64,000 nt of DNA from JBCBKP01 sp038521625 (GCA_038521625.1 JBCBKP010000002.1:186001-250000), one strand, 5' to 3'. Numbered from the stretch's first letter, positions 23,002-32,340 are shown. Numbers and translations are program-made. The notes: generated by a model not told the origin, from the sequence alone.

Positions 23002-23511
23002 TCAGGCCGCCGAGGCGGCCGGTGCCGCGTCCAGCGCCGCGCCAGTCACCAAACGACGAAGGTCCAGCAGGATCAGGAGCCGATCCTCGAGCTTCCCGAC
23101 GCCCTTGATGAAATCCGTGTCGATCGAGGTCACCATGTCCGGCGCCGGATCCACGATCGCACGATCGATCCGCAGCACCTCGTGCACGCGGTCCACGATG
23201 AACCCAATCACCCGCGCGGAGATCTCCACCACGACGATCCGGTTGTGCTCGTTCCGCTCGCCCGGCGCCAGGCCGAACCGGCTCCGCAGGTCCATCACCG
23301 GGATGATCCGCCCGCGGAGATTGATCACGCCCTCGATCTCGGGAGGGCTCTGCGGCACCCGCGTCAGCTCGAGCATGCGGTTGATCTCGTGCACCGCGAG
23401 GATGTCCACCGCGAACTCCTCGCCGGCGACCTCGAAGGTCACAAGCTGGAGCTGCTGGTCGTCCACCGCGTCGATGCCGCCCTCCATCACGCTCTCATTC
23501 GCCTGACTCAT
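23002..23511 (-). CDS. cheW: CheW coupling protein
   Basis: This 169-residue CheW-like protein couples chemoreceptors to CheA. Typical segments are LVTFEVAGEEFAVDILAVHEINR, VPQSPPEIEGVINLRGRIIPVMDLRSRFG and VGKLEDRLLILLDLRRLV. A short acidic extension precedes the domain and an Ala-rich tail follows it. Its position between cheB and cheR fits a single leftward operon. Confidence 0.95.
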   Translation of the reverse strand: MSQANESVMEGGIDAVDDQQLQLVTFEVAGEEFAVDILAVHEINRMLELTRVPQSPPEIEGVINLRGRIIPVMDLRSRFGLAPGERNEHNRIVVVEISARVIGFIVDRVHEVLRIDRAIVDPAPDMVTSIDTDFIKGVGKLEDRLLILLDLRRLVTGAALDAAPAASAA

Positions 23512-23609
23512 TCGTGTGCTCCCCGGCAGTGCCGTCGATCCGGGCCAACGTCGGCTCGCCCGGCCCGCGGCTTGACGCCCTGAACGCGACTCACCCCGCA
23601 GTTACGCCC

Positions 23610-24686
23610 CTAGGCGGACCGGCGTGTCACACCCGCCCCCGCGCCCGGGGCGGGTGATAGACCCAACTCCGAGATCTGACGGACCGACTGCGCCAGCTGA
23701 GCCGGGCTCAGCGACGCCGCGCTCGTCCCTGTCTCGGTGAGCTTCTTGGGCATCCCGAACACCACGCACGTCTCGGGCGACTGCGTCAGCACGAGCCCCC
23801 CGGCCTTGGCGATCTGGCTCCCGCCGATGAACCCGTCGTCCCCCATCCCCGTCACGACGACCCCCGCGGCCAGCTGCCCGAACACCTGGGCGCCCGACGA
23901 GAGCAGCGCGTCCACGTTCGGCTTGAAGATCGTGCTCGCCGGCGCCGGACGGACCTGCAGCGAGGCGGCGGTCCGCCCGCCGGCGATCGTCGTGTTCAGG
24001 CCGCCCTCGGCGATGTACACGGTCCCGCCCTGGAGCGGCATCCCGTGCTTCGCGAGCACGACCTTCGTCGGGCTCAGCTCGTTCAATCGCTCCGCCAGGC
24101 TCGCCGTGAACTGGCTGGGCATGTGCTGCGCGACCACGACCGGGACGGAGTGGCGCGCCGGCAGGGCACGGACCATCTCCTCGACGACCGGCGGTCCGCC
24201 GGTCGACGACCCGATCATCAGCACCCCGAATCGGCGACCCTGCAGCGCCGGAGGCTTTTTGGAAACGTTACCGGAGCAACTCGCGACCCGCTTGGCGGCG
24301 ATCGCGCGCAGCTTCGAGACCAGCTCCGCCTGGAACCCGGCCCCCTGCGTCGTCGCGCTGTCCTTCCCGATCACGTCTGAGGCACCGCGGTGCAGCGCCT
24401 CGATCGCCACGCGCGTGCCCTCCGCGGTCAGCGTCGAGCACATGAGAACCGGCGGGGCTTTCTCCCCGAGCTCTTGCTTCATGGCCGTCAGCGTCGCGAG
24501 CCCGTCCATCACGGGCATCTCGACGTCGAGCGTCACGGCGTCCGGGCGGAGCTTCTTGATCTGGTCGATGCCGTCCCGCCCGTTCACCGCCTCGCCGACC
24601 ACGCGGAGGTCCATCTGCTGCGACATCGCCCGCTCGAGGACGCGACGAACGAACGAGGAATCATCGATGATCAGAACCCGCGTCAT
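23610..24686 (-). CDS. cheB: CheB chemotaxis methylesterase/deamidase
   Basis: This 358-residue protein has two domains. The receiver domain has the acidic pair at 8-9 and phosphoacceptor D54 in TLDVEMPVMDG. The C-terminal esterase has the catalytic serine in IGSSTGGPP, histidine in VAQHMPSQFTASLAERLN and aspartate in TGMGDDG. It removes methyl groups from chemoreceptors when phosphorylated by CheA. It is the first gene of the leftward chemosensory run, so its promoter should lie in 24687-24859. Confidence 0.95.
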   Translation of the reverse strand: MTRVLIIDDSSFVRRVLERAMSQQMDLRVVGEAVNGRDGIDQIKKLRPDAVTLDVEMPVMDGLATLTAMKQELGEKAPPVLMCSTLTAEGTRVAIEALHRGASDVIGKDSATTQGAGFQAELVSKLRAIAAKRVASCSGNVSKKPPALQGRRFGVLMIGSSTGGPPVVEEMVRALPARHSVPVVVAQHMPSQFTASLAERLNELSPTKVVLAKHGMPLQGGTVYIAEGGLNTTIAGGRTAASLQVRPAPASTIFKPNVDALLSSGAQVFGQLAAGVVVTGMGDDGFIGGSQIAKAGGLVLTQSPETCVVFGMPKKLTETGTSAASLSPAQLAQSVRQISELGLSPAPGAGAGVTRRSA

Positions 24687-24859
24687 GCAGCACCTCGGAC
24701 GGCGACTTCGCCTCCGGGGGACTATCGGGGGTTCAGCAGACCGGCTTAATGCCGCCCGCGCCGCGCGGCGCCCAACGGCGCACCCCGCCGCGGTCGTCCG
24801 AGCCAGCCCCCGAACGGGGCGGCTCGATGAACACCAGCACCGGCATCAGAAATAGGAAT

Positions 24860-24942
24860 GCCCAGGAGAGGACTCGAACCTCCACCCGGTTGCCCGGACT
24901 ACCACCTCAAGGTAGCGCGTCTGCCAATTCCGCCACCTGGGC
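24860..24942 (-). tRNA. tRNA-Leu (anticodon GAG)
   Basis: On the minus strand an 83-base tRNA folds well. The acceptor stem is GCCCAGG/CCTGGGC. The anticodon stem CTACC/GGTAG closes loop TTGAGGT, with anticodon GAG at 24908-24906. A long variable arm, as in class II tRNAs, is present, and the T arm is GGAGG-TTCGAGT-CCTCT. The encoded CCA is not present after the discriminator A. It reads CUC/CUU leucine codons, CUC being very common in these genes. Confidence 0.96.
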
Positions 24943-25101
24943 ATGAGGCCCGCGGAGGGCCGCGGGACGACGACTGTAGAGGCCCGTCGGCCCCCGGTCG
25001 ACCGGTCGCGCCCGCGCGGGACGCGACCAGAGCCCCCAGAACGGATATCGTCGCCAGGAGAGGTGATCGGACCGCCCCGATAGGGAAAGGAAGCACCCGT
25101 C

Positions 25102-25566
25102 ATGTCCGTCACGGCACAGGGTTTCGGCCAGCTGCTCGAAAACGTCGCCCGCACGCTCGAGGGCGCGGGCGTCTTCGGCTCGATCGAGCTCGCCGAGGGT
25201 CGGCTCGAGTGCCGCGCCCAGGGTTCCGCCGAGCCGGCGACCTACCGCCTCGAGCTCGACGCCGGCACCCCGTACGTCGCCCTCGTCATGACCGACCGCT
25301 GGCAGAGCGAGTCGATCGAGGCCGATCTCATGCACTCGGGCGACAGCCTTGAGGAGCTGGTCGAGGAAGAACTGGTCGATCAGGGCTACGAGGGCGGCAG
25401 CCTGAGCTTCGAGCACTTCCGGTCGGACGACATGCTCTTCACCTTCCGGAGCCCGCTCCCCGCGGACGCCGCATCGGACCCAGAGACCACGAAGAAGGTG
25501 CTCCTCGCCTACGAGGCGTGCTTCAGGCAGCTCGGCGACATGGACGCGTCGGGCGACGACGACTGA
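25102..25566 (+). CDS. Acidic protein of unknown function (154 aa)
   Basis: I do not recognise this protein. It is strongly acidic, has no signal peptide or membrane segment, and seems to be a single alpha/beta domain: an N-terminal helix (FGQLLENVARTLEGAG), strands (SIELAEGRLECRA, ATYRLELDAGTPYVALVM), an acidic middle, then SFEHFRSDDMLFTFRSPL and a C-terminal helix ending in DASGDDD. The pattern loosely recalls YbjN or type III chaperone-like folds, but this is only an impression. It is followed 48 bases later by a glycosyltransferase gene on the same strand. Confidence 0.7.
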   Translation: MSVTAQGFGQLLENVARTLEGAGVFGSIELAEGRLECRAQGSAEPATYRLELDAGTPYVALVMTDRWQSESIEADLMHSGDSLEELVEEELVDQGYEGGSLSFEHFRSDDMLFTFRSPLPADAASDPETTKKVLLAYEACFRQLGDMDASGDDD

Positions 25567-25614
25567 TTCCGCCGGCGTGCCCCGTTGGAACGGGCACCCC
25601 GCGAGGGCCGCTCG

Positions 25615-27147
25615 ATGAGAGTGCTGATGCTCGGCTGGGAGTTCCCGCCATTCATGGCGGGCGGCCTCGGCACCGCTGTGTTCGGACTCACCCGCGCCCT
25701 CAACCGCGCCGGGCACCAGGTGCTCTACGTTCTCCCGAAACCGACCGGCGGCGCCATCGCCGAGCACGTCGCCCTCTACGGCTCCGACGCGATCGCCGAG
25801 CTTCTCCAGGGCCGGCGCACCGGCAACGTGACACTCGGGGACCCGTTCGAGGGACCCACCCCGCTCGCGGGTGATCCCGCCGCGACGCCCTCGAGCGCGA
25901 GCCCCGCGGAGCCCGGCGCCCCGGGCACGCGGTTCTTTCCGGTCGAGGCACCGTTCCAGAGCAGCTATGACGGCGGGCTCGAGGCCGCCGGGACGCCCGA
26001 GGCGCAACGCCTCGGCGAGCTCGTCCGAGCGCTGGCGAGGTCCGGGCGCGGAGGCCCTCTCGGCGGCATCCCGACCCAGTCCGCTGAGACCCTCGGGCGG
26101 CTCATCGACGCCGGCGCCGAGGAACCCGCGGACGCGGGCGACGCCGACCCGCGACCCGCCGCCGGCCCGCTCGATTCGGCGATCGCCGCCGCGCAGGCCC
26201 TAGGACGTGACAACAGCCAGTACGGGCGGGACCTGATGGGCGACGCGGCCCGCTACGCCGAGATGGTCGCGGGGCTGGCCCGCACGCTCGAGTTCGACGT
26301 CGTTCATGCCCACGACTGGCTCACCTACCCCGCCGGGCTGGCGGTCCGCGCCGTCTCGGGCAAGCCCATGGTCGCCCACGTCCACGCCACCGAGTTCGAC
26401 CGCTCGGGCAACAACATCAACCAGGCGGTCTACGACATCGAGCGGGCCGGCATCACCGCCGCCGACCGGATCATCGTCGTCTCCAAGCTGACGCGCGAGC
26501 TCGCCCTCTCCCGCTACGGCGGCGACGAGGCCCGCACCGACGTCTGCTACAACGGCGTCGAGGGCAACGGCCACCAGCCGAGGGACGGCTCGAAGATCGA
26601 ATCGAACGACAAGATCGTCCTCTTCCTCGGCCGCATCACCATGCAGAAGGGCCCCGAGTACTTCGTGCGTGCCGCAGCCCGCGTGCTCGAGAAGGTGGAC
26701 AACGTCAAGTTTGTCGTCGCGGGCTCGGGCGACATGGCCGTCCGCATGATCGAGCACGCCGCGAGCCTCGGCATCGGGCACAAGGTGCTGTTCACCGGCT
26801 TCCTCCGCGGCGGCGACGTCGATCGCGTCTATCAGATGGCCGACTGCTACGTCATGCCGAGCGTCTCCGAGCCGTTCGGCATCGCCGCGCTCGAGGCGAT
26901 CAAGCAGGACACGCCCGCGATCATCAGCAAGCAGTCGGGCGTCAGCGAGGTTCTGACCCACGCCCTGAAGGTCGATTTCTGGGACGTCGACGAGATGGCC
27001 AACAAGATCGTCGCCGTGCTCCGCCACCCCCCGCTCAGCCAGACGCTCCGCGAGCACGGGCCGATGGAGCTCCGGGCGCTCACCTGGGACGGCGCCGCCG
27101 AGAAGGTCGTCCGCACCTACGCGAAGGCCATCGCCGCGCCCCGCTGA
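25615..27147 (+). CDS. Glycosyltransferase, glycogen/starch-synthase-like (GT4/GT5 type)
   Basis: This 510-residue GT-B fold enzyme opens with MRVLMLGWEFPPFMAGGLGTAVFGLTRAL in outline, close to the KVGGLG-type loop of glycogen synthases. An unusual insertion of about 130 residues (roughly 60-195), rich in Pro, Ala and Glu, separates the first strand pair from the rest of the N-terminal domain (FDVVHAHDWLTYPAG). The C-terminal domain has LGRITMQKGPEYF, FVVAGSGD and the E-x7-E motif in SEPFGIAALE. It probably transfers a glucosyl-type sugar from a nucleotide sugar; the acceptor is unknown. The ATG at 25615, with AGGG before it, is preferred to the upstream in-frame TTG. Confidence 0.85.
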   Translation: MRVLMLGWEFPPFMAGGLGTAVFGLTRALNRAGHQVLYVLPKPTGGAIAEHVALYGSDAIAELLQGRRTGNVTLGDPFEGPTPLAGDPAATPSSASPAEPGAPGTRFFPVEAPFQSSYDGGLEAAGTPEAQRLGELVRALARSGRGGPLGGIPTQSAETLGRLIDAGAEEPADAGDADPRPAAGPLDSAIAAAQALGRDNSQYGRDLMGDAARYAEMVAGLARTLEFDVVHAHDWLTYPAGLAVRAVSGKPMVAHVHATEFDRSGNNINQAVYDIERAGITAADRIIVVSKLTRELALSRYGGDEARTDVCYNGVEGNGHQPRDGSKIESNDKIVLFLGRITMQKGPEYFVRAAARVLEKVDNVKFVVAGSGDMAVRMIEHAASLGIGHKVLFTGFLRGGDVDRVYQMADCYVMPSVSEPFGIAALEAIKQDTPAIISKQSGVSEVLTHALKVDFWDVDEMANKIVAVLRHPPLSQTLREHGPMELRALTWDGAAEKVVRTYAKAIAAPR

Positions 27148-27164
27148 GACGGTGTCTCGACCAG

Positions 27165-27203
27165 CCCGACTCAGCCCCCCGACTCGGCCCTCCGACTCAG
27201 CCC
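27165..27203. repeat. Three degenerate 13-bp direct repeats at a gene end
   Basis: Three near-identical 13-mers of the form CCCGACTCAGCCC follow one another between the glycosyltransferase stop and the end of the ABC permease. They include the permease stop codon (TGA within GACTCAG read on the minus strand). Confidence 0.6.
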
Positions 27204-28552
27204 ATGTCGCGGTCTTGGAATAGCAGCACCGCGGCCCCGAGGAACACCACGATCTGCCCGCCCGCGTAGAGCAGCACCAGAGCGAAGTGGCTCGCGGGAA
27301 TCGGGTTCACCTGCGTCACCGCGTCGACGAGCCAGAACGCGTGCATGTTCGGCACCAGCGCCCACGCGACCAGCGCGACCGGCCGGGTCTCCTGCGGCTC
27401 TGTGAAACACCAGTCGCCCCGCTCCGGCGCCCGGGAGATCGGCACCGCGGTGCGACCGACCTGACGCACGGTCAAGGTGCTCCCCTCGACCCGGGTCACG
27501 ACCAGCGCGGGCGCGACCTCCTGGCCGAAGACGTCCCTCGATAGGTCCGTGCCCTCGGCCGGCGCGTCGAACCCCGGCGTGACCATCCCGACGCCGTTCG
27601 GCGCCGGCGCGAAGTAGAACGGGTCGCCGACGCGGATCTCACGCTCCGACGCCACCTCCAGGCGGATCCGGTACTCGTCGCCGACCCGGCGGAGCCCATC
27701 GTGCGTCGGCTCGACCGGCGTCGAGGTCGCGATCGATCCGAAGGGCTCGTTCAGGAACGCGTGCCGCCCGAGGAAGTGGTTCGTGAGCAGCCCCAGAACC
27801 AGCACCCCGAGGCAGGCCACGATCGTCATCACCTGGCCGAGCCGGGTCGAGGCCGCGACCGCGACCGAGGTCATCACCAAGAGCGCCACCGCGATCGAGA
27901 GCGCCGCGAGCGTCACCTGCGGCTTGAACTCCTCCGCCGGGCTCTGGATCTCCCAGTCCGGCGTGAAGAACACGCTGAGCACGTACGCCAGGATGGTCAG
28001 CGGCAGCAGCGTCAGAACCGCGGTCTGCGGGAACGACCAGCCGTACATGAAGTTGCCGAAGCTCGCCAGACCCAGCGAGAGCAGCAGCGCGAGCCCGCCG
28101 AAGAGAATGATCGGCCAGTCCACGTCGTCGGCGGCGGTCGACATCACCCCGTGCTGGATCGCGAACATCAGCGACAGCACCATGATCGTGATGCCGATCA
28201 GCATCGCGACCGAGACCCCGAGGTACTTCCCGACCACGACCGACGCCCGGCTGACCGGCTTGGAGACGATCGTCAGTACCGTCTTGTTCTCGATCTCCTC
28301 GCTGATCGTGTTCGTCGCGACGAACGCCGCCAGCACGATCCCGCAGATGAACACCGTCGAGAGCCCGAGCTCCAGGAGCAGCTTGTCGTCGCCGGTGACC
28401 TCGCCCGAGAGGTTGTTGTACCCCATCGAGAACCCCGCGGCGGCGGTCGTCAGGTACTCCAGGAGCCCGCACAGCAGGATGATCACCAGGAAGATCGGCT
28501 GCCTCAGGCTCTCGGTCAGCGCGTTGCGGGCGATGGTCAGGGTCGCGAGCAT
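27197..28552 (-). CDS. ABC-2 type transporter permease
   Basis: This 451-residue membrane protein starts MLATLTIARNALTESLRQPIF. It has about five helices in the first 260 residues, then a soluble domain of about 130 residues (FNEPFGSIATSTPVE ... PERGDWC) and a final pair of hydrophobic segments. The block SEEIENKTVLTIVSKPVSRASVVVGKYLG is typical of ABC-2 permeases. The corresponding block in the permease at 35021 reads WQTMTKPVAAWQYVLGKWVG, so the two belong to the same broad type. No ATPase gene is adjacent on this strand; the nearest is at 33762. The frame is open far upstream, but only the ATG at 28552 precedes protein-like sequence. Confidence 0.82.
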   Translation of the reverse strand: MLATLTIARNALTESLRQPIFLVIILLCGLLEYLTTAAAGFSMGYNNLSGEVTGDDKLLLELGLSTVFICGIVLAAFVATNTISEEIENKTVLTIVSKPVSRASVVVGKYLGVSVAMLIGITIMVLSLMFAIQHGVMSTAADDVDWPIILFGGLALLLSLGLASFGNFMYGWSFPQTAVLTLLPLTILAYVLSVFFTPDWEIQSPAEEFKPQVTLAALSIAVALLVMTSVAVAASTRLGQVMTIVACLGVLVLGLLTNHFLGRHAFLNEPFGSIATSTPVEPTHDGLRRVGDEYRIRLEVASEREIRVGDPFYFAPAPNGVGMVTPGFDAPAEGTDLSRDVFGQEVAPALVVTRVEGSTLTVRQVGRTAVPISRAPERGDWCFTEPQETRPVALVAWALVPNMHAFWLVDAVTQVNPIPASHFALVLLYAGGQIVVFLGAAVLLFQDRDMG

Positions 28553-29027
28553 GCTTGGGCGTTCTCCGCGGTGGCGGCGGACGCGCCGCCGGGCCCGATC
28601 GTTGGCCCCGCGTCCGACCCGCGTCGCCGGCGCTCGGCCGGCCCGGCTCCCGGCGGCCCCGCGGGCCGTCCGGTCGCCCGTCGATCGCTCCATCGAGATC
28701 GGCACGTTCGGGCGCGAACCGACCCGGGCCCGGTCCGTACGACGTGGGGCGCGCCGGGGTTCTCCGGGACTCGGGCCGACGCGGCGGGCTCGGCGCGGGA
28801 ACAATGCAGGCCCGGCGGGCGTGTGCTGGGATCCGCGAGGCGGCCGCGGCCGGCGGCATCGCGGACCAGGCCGTCCTGAAGTCGGGGTGCCGCTCAGGTG
28901 ATGCAGCACCGGCCGGGCCCGAGCGCGGCGGGCCGGCGCGGCGATCGGCACGGCAGCCAGGGGCAAGGCCGAGCGGCCCCGTCACCCCGGGACGGTTCGA
29001 ACGACGGATGGCACCGACGGAGACGCG
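28553..29027. other. 475-bp intergenic region between divergent genes, nothing recognised
   Basis: This very GC-rich spacer separates the leftward ABC permease from the rightward SPFH operon. I see no convincing open reading frame, RNA, promoter hexamers or repeat. Promoters for both flanking units should be here, but none can be picked out by eye. Confidence 0.6.
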
Positions 29028-31196
29028 ATGACTGGCGATGTGCTGAGCTACCTGCGGGCGGTCCGGGTCAGCCTCTGGGGGCTGGTCTTCCAGTTCTTCA
29101 TGGCGGTGGCCCTCCTCGTCTACGCGGTCTACGAGCGCGGGCACTCCATCGCGCAGACACCCGAGGTCAGCGGGAAGACCTTCCTCGCCGACCACGCCGC
29201 GGCCACCGCGGGCGTCTTCGCCGTCATCGGCCTGCCCGTCTGGCTGACGCTCGCGCTGCTCTTCGACCTCCACCGGCGCGAGCGGCTCGAGGCGATCGAG
29301 GCGCAGCGGCTCGCCGAGGACGCCTCGGCCAGTGTCTTCGAGGAATCGGCCGCCGATCTCCGGGTCGCCGCCCGCCGCCTCGAGGGATTCCAGAAGTACG
29401 CCCTGCCGGTCCTCTCGCTGAGCGTCGCGGCATCGCTGCTGATCGTCGGCGCCGTCCGGTTCTCGCAGGCCGGCCCGCTCCTCTCGCTCGCCAACTTCAC
29501 GATCCCGGTCTTCGAGGGCTGGGCGATCGCGGTCGGCGGCGGCACGGCCTTCGCCGGGTTCGTCTTCGCACGCTTCGTCAGCGGCATGGCCAAGCAGCGC
29601 GTCTGGTCGGCCCTGCGGGCCGGCGCGAGCTACGCCGTCGGCACCGCCCTGCTCGGGCTGCTCCTCGCCATCGCCCACTTCCTCGACCTGATCGCCGACC
29701 AGGACGCGCTGCTGCGTGCCGCGCAGCTGATCGTCCCCGGCGTGATGATCGCCCTGGGCGCCGAGTTCGTCCTGAACTTCGTGCTCAACCTCTACCGTCC
29801 CAGGCGCCCCGGCGAAGAGGACCGCCCGGCCTTCGACAGCCGGCTGCTCGGCCTCCTCGCCGCACCCGACAAGATCGCCGAGAACGTCGGCGAGGCGCTC
29901 AACTACCAATTCGGCGTCCGCGTCACCGAGACCTGGTTCTACCGGCTCGTCAAGGTCTGGTGGCCCGCCTTCGTCGGGGCCGCCGTCCTCGTCGTGTGGT
30001 CGATGACCGCGTTCGTGGTCATCCGGGAGGACCAGCGGGCGATCATCCTGGCCAACGGCCGGCCCGTCGCCGAGAACGTCGGCTCGGGCCTGCACCTCAA
30101 GTGGCCCTGGCCCTTCGGCACGGTCTACATCCCCGAGAGCGTGGTCGAGCTCCGCGACGCGGACGACCGCGGCGGTGTCACGGTCGAACGCTTCCGCTCG
30201 AAGACCGCCACCGGCGTCCGCACCATGAACCTCGGCACCAACCCGCCGAGCCCGAGCGCCCCCGCGATCCTCTGGACCAACGAGCACACCGACGTCGAGA
30301 TCTTCAACATCGTCCAGCCGACCCGCCTGGCCGAGCTCGACCCGCCCGACGCGACCGAGGACGACCAGGGCGGCGCCGACCTCGCCATCGTCGCCCTCGA
30401 GGCGCCCGTGCTCTACTCCGTGCGCGACGTCGGGGCGTTCGATCGATTCGCCGTCCCCGAGGACCGCGACGAGCTGCTCAAGCTGATGGGCCAGCGCGAG
30501 GTCACCCAGATGCTCGGGTCGAGGTCGATCGACGAGATCCTGGGCGGCGACCGCATGGCCTTCGCGCACCGCGTCCGCGAGCGCCTCGAGCTCGCCTTCG
30601 GAGAGAACGGGCTGGACGCGGGGATCGAGATCCTCTCGATCACCACCGGCGTCGTCCACCCGCCGCAGAAGACCGCCACGGGATTCGAGCGCGTCGTGCA
30701 GGCCGTGCCGATCCGGGATCGTCGCATCGAACAGGCCCGCAAGGACGAGATCGAGCTGCTCGCCGGCGTCGCGGGCAGCGTCGCCGCAGCCCGTCAGATC
30801 GTCGACGGCCTCAACGAGATCGAGGGACTCCGGGCCCTGGGCCGAGACGAGGCCGAGATCCGCCGGGCCGAGGTCGCCCTCCAGCAGCTCATCCAGCGGT
30901 CCGGCGGCGACGCCGGCCGCCTGCTCCTCGAGGCATCCTCGAAGCGCTGGGAGGCCAACATGGGCGCCCGGGCCAAGGCCGAGCGGTACCGGGGCGAGCT
31001 CGCCCTCTACCGCGCCTCGCCCGAGCTCTACATGGCCCGCAGCTACCTGAACTCGGTCCACAACGCGATGAGAGAGAGCCGCATCGTCTGGTACGGCAGG
31101 AACGTCCTCAGGCCGCGGATCGACATCGACCTGGAGACCACGGACACGAGCATCGGCGTCTTCGACCCCGAGGCGGGCGCGGCGCTCAACCCGTGA
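29028..31196 (+). CDS. Large HflK-like SPFH (band 7) protein with polytopic N-terminus
   Basis: This 722-residue protein has a C-terminal half that is an SPFH domain of HflK type: it begins VIREDQRAIILANGRPVAENVGSGLHLKWPWP (about 332-365) and continues to the family segment DRRIEQARKDEIELLAGVAGSVAAARQI and a helical tail. Ordinary HflK has one membrane helix before the SPFH domain. Here about 330 residues with seven hydrophobic segments (near 15-35, 60-80, 124-144, 165-185, 200-218, 232-253, 313-331) come first. HflK/HflC form large membrane cages around FtsH in E. coli. It opens a rightward operon with two more SPFH proteins and an ABC transporter. Confidence 0.85.
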   Translation: MTGDVLSYLRAVRVSLWGLVFQFFMAVALLVYAVYERGHSIAQTPEVSGKTFLADHAAATAGVFAVIGLPVWLTLALLFDLHRRERLEAIEAQRLAEDASASVFEESAADLRVAARRLEGFQKYALPVLSLSVAASLLIVGAVRFSQAGPLLSLANFTIPVFEGWAIAVGGGTAFAGFVFARFVSGMAKQRVWSALRAGASYAVGTALLGLLLAIAHFLDLIADQDALLRAAQLIVPGVMIALGAEFVLNFVLNLYRPRRPGEEDRPAFDSRLLGLLAAPDKIAENVGEALNYQFGVRVTETWFYRLVKVWWPAFVGAAVLVVWSMTAFVVIREDQRAIILANGRPVAENVGSGLHLKWPWPFGTVYIPESVVELRDADDRGGVTVERFRSKTATGVRTMNLGTNPPSPSAPAILWTNEHTDVEIFNIVQPTRLAELDPPDATEDDQGGADLAIVALEAPVLYSVRDVGAFDRFAVPEDRDELLKLMGQREVTQMLGSRSIDEILGGDRMAFAHRVRERLELAFGENGLDAGIEILSITTGVVHPPQKTATGFERVVQAVPIRDRRIEQARKDEIELLAGVAGSVAAARQIVDGLNEIEGLRALGRDEAEIRRAEVALQQLIQRSGGDAGRLLLEASSKRWEANMGARAKAERYRGELALYRASPELYMARSYLNSVHNAMRESRIVWYGRNVLRPRIDIDLETTDTSIGVFDPEAGAALNP

Positions 31197-31308
31197 TGAT
31201 GGGACGCGGACACCGAGATCCGGGGCGTCGAGGACGCGTCGGACAGAGCTCGAGCATCGGAGACAGCACGGGGCCCGCACGGCGCCCCGGCCTGAAAGGG
31301 AGCACGGC

Positions 31309-32340
31309 GTGAAGGTGTTGGTGAGGCTATTGGTGGTGCTGGCGCTCTTCCTGGCGCTCGCCTCGTTCGCGACGACCTACACGGTCCGCTTCACCGAGCA
31401 GGCCGTCGTCACGACGTTCGGCCGCGCGGGCGAGGACTCGATCAAGGACCGGCCCGGGCTCGGCTTCAAGCTCCCGGCCCCGTTCCAAAGCGTGACCAAG
31501 TACGACACGCGGGCCCGGGTCCTCGTCGCGCGGAGCTCGACCCAGCAGACCGACGACGACGCGCAGGTCGTCGTCGAGGCATTCGCGGTCTGGAAGGTCG
31601 ACGACGCGCTCGAGTTCTTCCAGAAGTTCTCCAACGCCGGCAACCGCGCCGAGCTGCACTACGAGGCCGCCGAGGACATCCTCGAGTCCGCCCTGCGCAG
31701 CGCGACCGGCGAGACCAGCCAGTTCCGACTCGACGAGCTGTTCTCGCCCACCCCCGGCGCGACGCGCCTGCCGGAGCTCGAGCGGCGCGTGCTCGCCGCC
31801 CTCGAGGAGAGCGTCCGCCCCGAGGGCGAAGACGGCGGGTTCGGCATCGCCGTCGAGATGGTCGGCATCAACCGCATCACGCTCGATGAGAACACAACCG
31901 AAACGGTCATGGACCGCATGGTCGCCACCCGAGACCGGCTCGCCAGCGAGCTCCGCAAGCAGGGCGAGTCGCAGGCCACGACCATCGAGGCCCAGGCCGA
32001 ACGCGACGCCGCCACGATCCTCGCGTTCGCCAGCCGACGCGCCGCGCAGATCGAATCGCTCGGCCAGCGCGAGGCCTCCGAGTTCCTCGCGCCGCAGAAC
32101 GAGGTCGCCGAGCTCGCGGTCTTCCTCGCCAAGCTCGAAACGCTCAGCAGCACGATGGCCGAGCAGTTCACCGTCGTGCTCTCCGAGAACGACTTCGGCT
32201 TCTCGCTCCTCGCGCCCAGCGCCGTCGGTGCCACCCAGGGCGCCGGTTTCCCCGGACGCTCGTTCGGCGACACGATCGCCCCGCTCCGGCTCGGGCTGAA
32301 CCCGGGCGGGCCGGCCCCGGAGGACGGCTCCGATGACTGA
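31309..32340 (+). CDS. HflC-like SPFH protein
   Basis: This 343-residue protein has a single N-terminal helix (about 5-22) followed by an SPFH domain: TYTVRFTEQAVVTTFGRAGEDSIKDRPGLGFKLPAPFQSVTKYDTRARV is the start, as in HflC. The segment VEMVGINRITLDENTTETVMDRMVATRDRLASELRKQGESQATTIEAQAERDA is the familiar HflC coiled coil, though the usual R-rich motif is modified. The tail is longer than in E. coli HflC. The start is a GTG. Its last eight bases overlap the next SPFH gene, so the three are translated together. Confidence 0.85.
   Translation: MKVLVRLLVVLALFLALASFATTYTVRFTEQAVVTTFGRAGEDSIKDRPGLGFKLPAPFQSVTKYDTRARVLVARSSTQQTDDDAQVVVEAFAVWKVDDALEFFQKFSNAGNRAELHYEAAEDILESALRSATGETSQFRLDELFSPTPGATRLPELERRVLAALEESVRPEGEDGGFGIAVEMVGINRITLDENTTETVMDRMVATRDRLASELRKQGESQATTIEAQAERDAATILAFASRRAAQIESLGQREASEFLAPQNEVAELAVFLAKLETLSSTMAEQFTVVLSENDFGFSLLAPSAVGATQGAGFPGRSFGDTIAPLRLGLNPGGPAPEDGSDD

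Noticed and set aside
24805..24824. GC hairpin downstream of tRNA-Leu as a terminator
   Set aside because: The stem is bulged and no T tract follows in the direction of transcription.
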